A DNA stretch of 64,000 bases from a halophilic archaeon (GTDB lineage: Archaea > Halobacteriota > Halobacteria > Halobacteriales > Haladaptataceae): assembly GCA_003298465.1 (NCBI GenBank), contig QNGA01000001.1:1178001-1242000 (forward strand), read 5' to 3'. The notes beneath the pieces are model-generated. The model made no database searches and was not told where the DNA came from. It worked only from the letters and a program-made list of their open reading frames with translations. Both the position numbers and the translations under genes were made by a program. Shown here piece by piece: positions 63,199-64,000 of this stretch (its first letter is position 1; each line of letters begins with the position of its first letter).

Positions 63199-63471
63199 CT
63201 ACATCCCCATGTCGCTCGCCGCCTCGGGTACCGGAACCGCGTCCGGACGCACGCCGAGCAGTTCGGCGGCGTGGTCTATCGCCATGTCGAAGCCGTAGTA
63301 CCGCTCCAGTTCCTCGCCGTCCGCCGTCTCGCGCACCTTCAACATCCCGTACCCCTCGCGGTTCTGCGCGACCGCCGCCGTCCGCCCGTCAGTTTCGAGT
63401 TCGAGGACGCGCTCGCGGTCGGTCTCGCTGTAGCGCGCCGTGACGCCGTTCTCCTCTCGCGTGTCGGTCAT
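63199..63471 (-). CDS. Conserved haloarchaeal protein (DUF7111-like, 90 aa)
   Basis: The protein starts MTDTREENGVTARYSETDRE and contains GRTAAVAQNREGYGMLKVRE, then ELERYYGFDMAIDHAAELLG and ends VPEAASDMGM. It is small, acidic, with a beta-sheet half and a helix. It resembles a conserved haloarchaeal family I recall as DUF7111, no function known. The gene is convergent with the ASST-like gene and 104 bases before the DNA ligase start. Confidence 0.85.
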   Translation of the reverse strand: MTDTREENGVTARYSETDRERVLELETDGRTAAVAQNREGYGMLKVRETADGEELERYYGFDMAIDHAAELLGVRPDAVPVPEAASDMGM

Positions 63472-63575
63472 GCTCGCCGGTTCGAGCGCCCGGCAGTCGA
63501 ACGTGTCGGTTCCGGTCCGTGGCGCTTCGAGGCCGTACCGAGCGATTTAATCCGGGGCGCTGGCAACGTCCGACG

Positions 63576-64000
63576 ATGGAGTTCGCGGAGTTCGCCGAGT
63601 GCGCGTCGGAAATCGAGGAGATGAGCGCCGACACCGAGATCGTCGAGGCGGTCACCGACCTGCTGGTGTCGGCCGACGACGACCTGGAGGCCCTGGCGCG
63701 GTTCGTCCAGGGCCGGGTGTTCCCGGCGTGGGACTCGACGACGCTCGACATCGGACCGAACTACTGCTACGAGGCCATCGCGCGGGCGGCCGGCCGGAAC
63801 GTCGCCGCCGACGACGTGGAAGCGAAACTCGCCGAACTGGGCGACGTCGGCGAGGTGGCGGCGAGCTACGACTTCGGCGGTCAGCAGGGCCTCGGCGCGT
63901 TCGGTGGCGGTAGCGAAGACGGCCTCACCGTCGCCGAGGTGTACGACGAACTCGCCGCGCTCGCCGCCGTCGAGGGGTCCGGCAGTCAGGACACGAAGAT
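63576..64000 (+). CDS. ligA: ATP-dependent DNA ligase, N-terminal part (cut by window end)
   Basis: The first 141 codons of an archaeal ATP-dependent DNA ligase are visible. They cover the helical DNA-binding domain: EFAECASEIEEMSADTEIVE, RFVQGRVFPAWDSTTLDIGP, NYCYEAIARAAGRNVAADDV, GEVAASYDFGGQQGLGAFG and the SGSQDTKI that leads into the next helix. The nucleotidyl-transferase domain with KxDG lies beyond the window. The enzyme seals nicks in replication and repair. ATG 63576 lies 28 bases after TATA-like gatttaat, a leaderless start. Confidence 0.94.
   Translation, partial: MEFAEFAECASEIEEMSADTEIVEAVTDLLVSADDDLEALARFVQGRVFPAWDSTTLDIGPNYCYEAIARAAGRNVAADDVEAKLAELGDVGEVAASYDFGGQQGLGAFGGGSEDGLTVAEVYDELAALAAVEGSGSQDTK

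Overview
This window is chromosomal DNA from a haloarchaeon (class Halobacteria). The proteins are strongly acidic, third codon positions are mostly G or C, and nearly every gene has a TATA-like box 25-30 bases before an ATG or GTG that is itself the likely transcript 5' end (leaderless expression). Many genes belong to families I know mainly from haloarchaea (amphi-Trp, HVO_2523-type zinc finger, SAMP/MoaD-like proteins, DUF5830-type, tiny CPxC proteins). It is a core-genome stretch of about 80 genes. I see no tRNA, rRNA, CRISPR array or intact mobile element.

0.2-15 kb: a SnoaL-like protein, two PfkB-type sugar kinases, a manganese catalase, a zinc metalloprotease-like protein, an amphi-Trp protein, a PadR regulator, an AI-2E-type permease and ribose-1,5-bisphosphate isomerase. 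Then comes the most unusual locus (8.5-11.4 kb): a 44-residue hydrophobic peptide facing a two-gene operon that encodes a RecA-like/HTR-like protein and a 696-residue CHAT (caspase-like) peptidase. A DUF63 membrane protein, a second PfkB kinase and a D-2-hydroxyacid dehydrogenase follow.

15-30 kb: GNAT acetyltransferase, aldehyde dehydrogenase, RIO-like kinase, DHH phosphoesterase, a start-less DUF3179 gene, a Gfo/Idh/MocA oxidoreductase behind a 14-bp palindrome, then the complete glycine cleavage operon gcvT-gcvH-gcvPA-gcvPB, followed by an AbrB-like regulator, a small zinc protein and a Na+/H+ antiporter.

30-46 kb: OYE-type oxidoreductase, NUDIX hydrolase, an ABC-2 export pair, NAD kinase, NRDE protein, an HTH regulator, small conserved proteins, a MoaD/SAMP-like modifier, a cystathionine gamma-synthase gene broken by a one-base frameshift, a tungsten-type aldehyde ferredoxin oxidoreductase with an 18-bp inverted repeat upstream, and ATP-dependent PEP carboxykinase.

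46-64 kb: translation factor aIF-1A, a bicupin, a purine permease next to hypoxanthine phosphoribosyltransferase (purine salvage), a membrane-anchored spermidine-synthase-like protein, an aldo/keto reductase and cspA. A lower-GC patch (53.9-55.7 kb) carries a tandem GNAT protein. The window ends with a RecA-like ATPase, a RFAP-synthase-like GHMP protein, a glycosyltransferase, an aspartoacylase-like peptidase, signal peptidase I, RNA 2'-phosphotransferase, an arylsulfotransferase-like protein and the first 141 codons of ATP-dependent DNA ligase. Functions are assigned from motifs and remembered families; no database search was possible.
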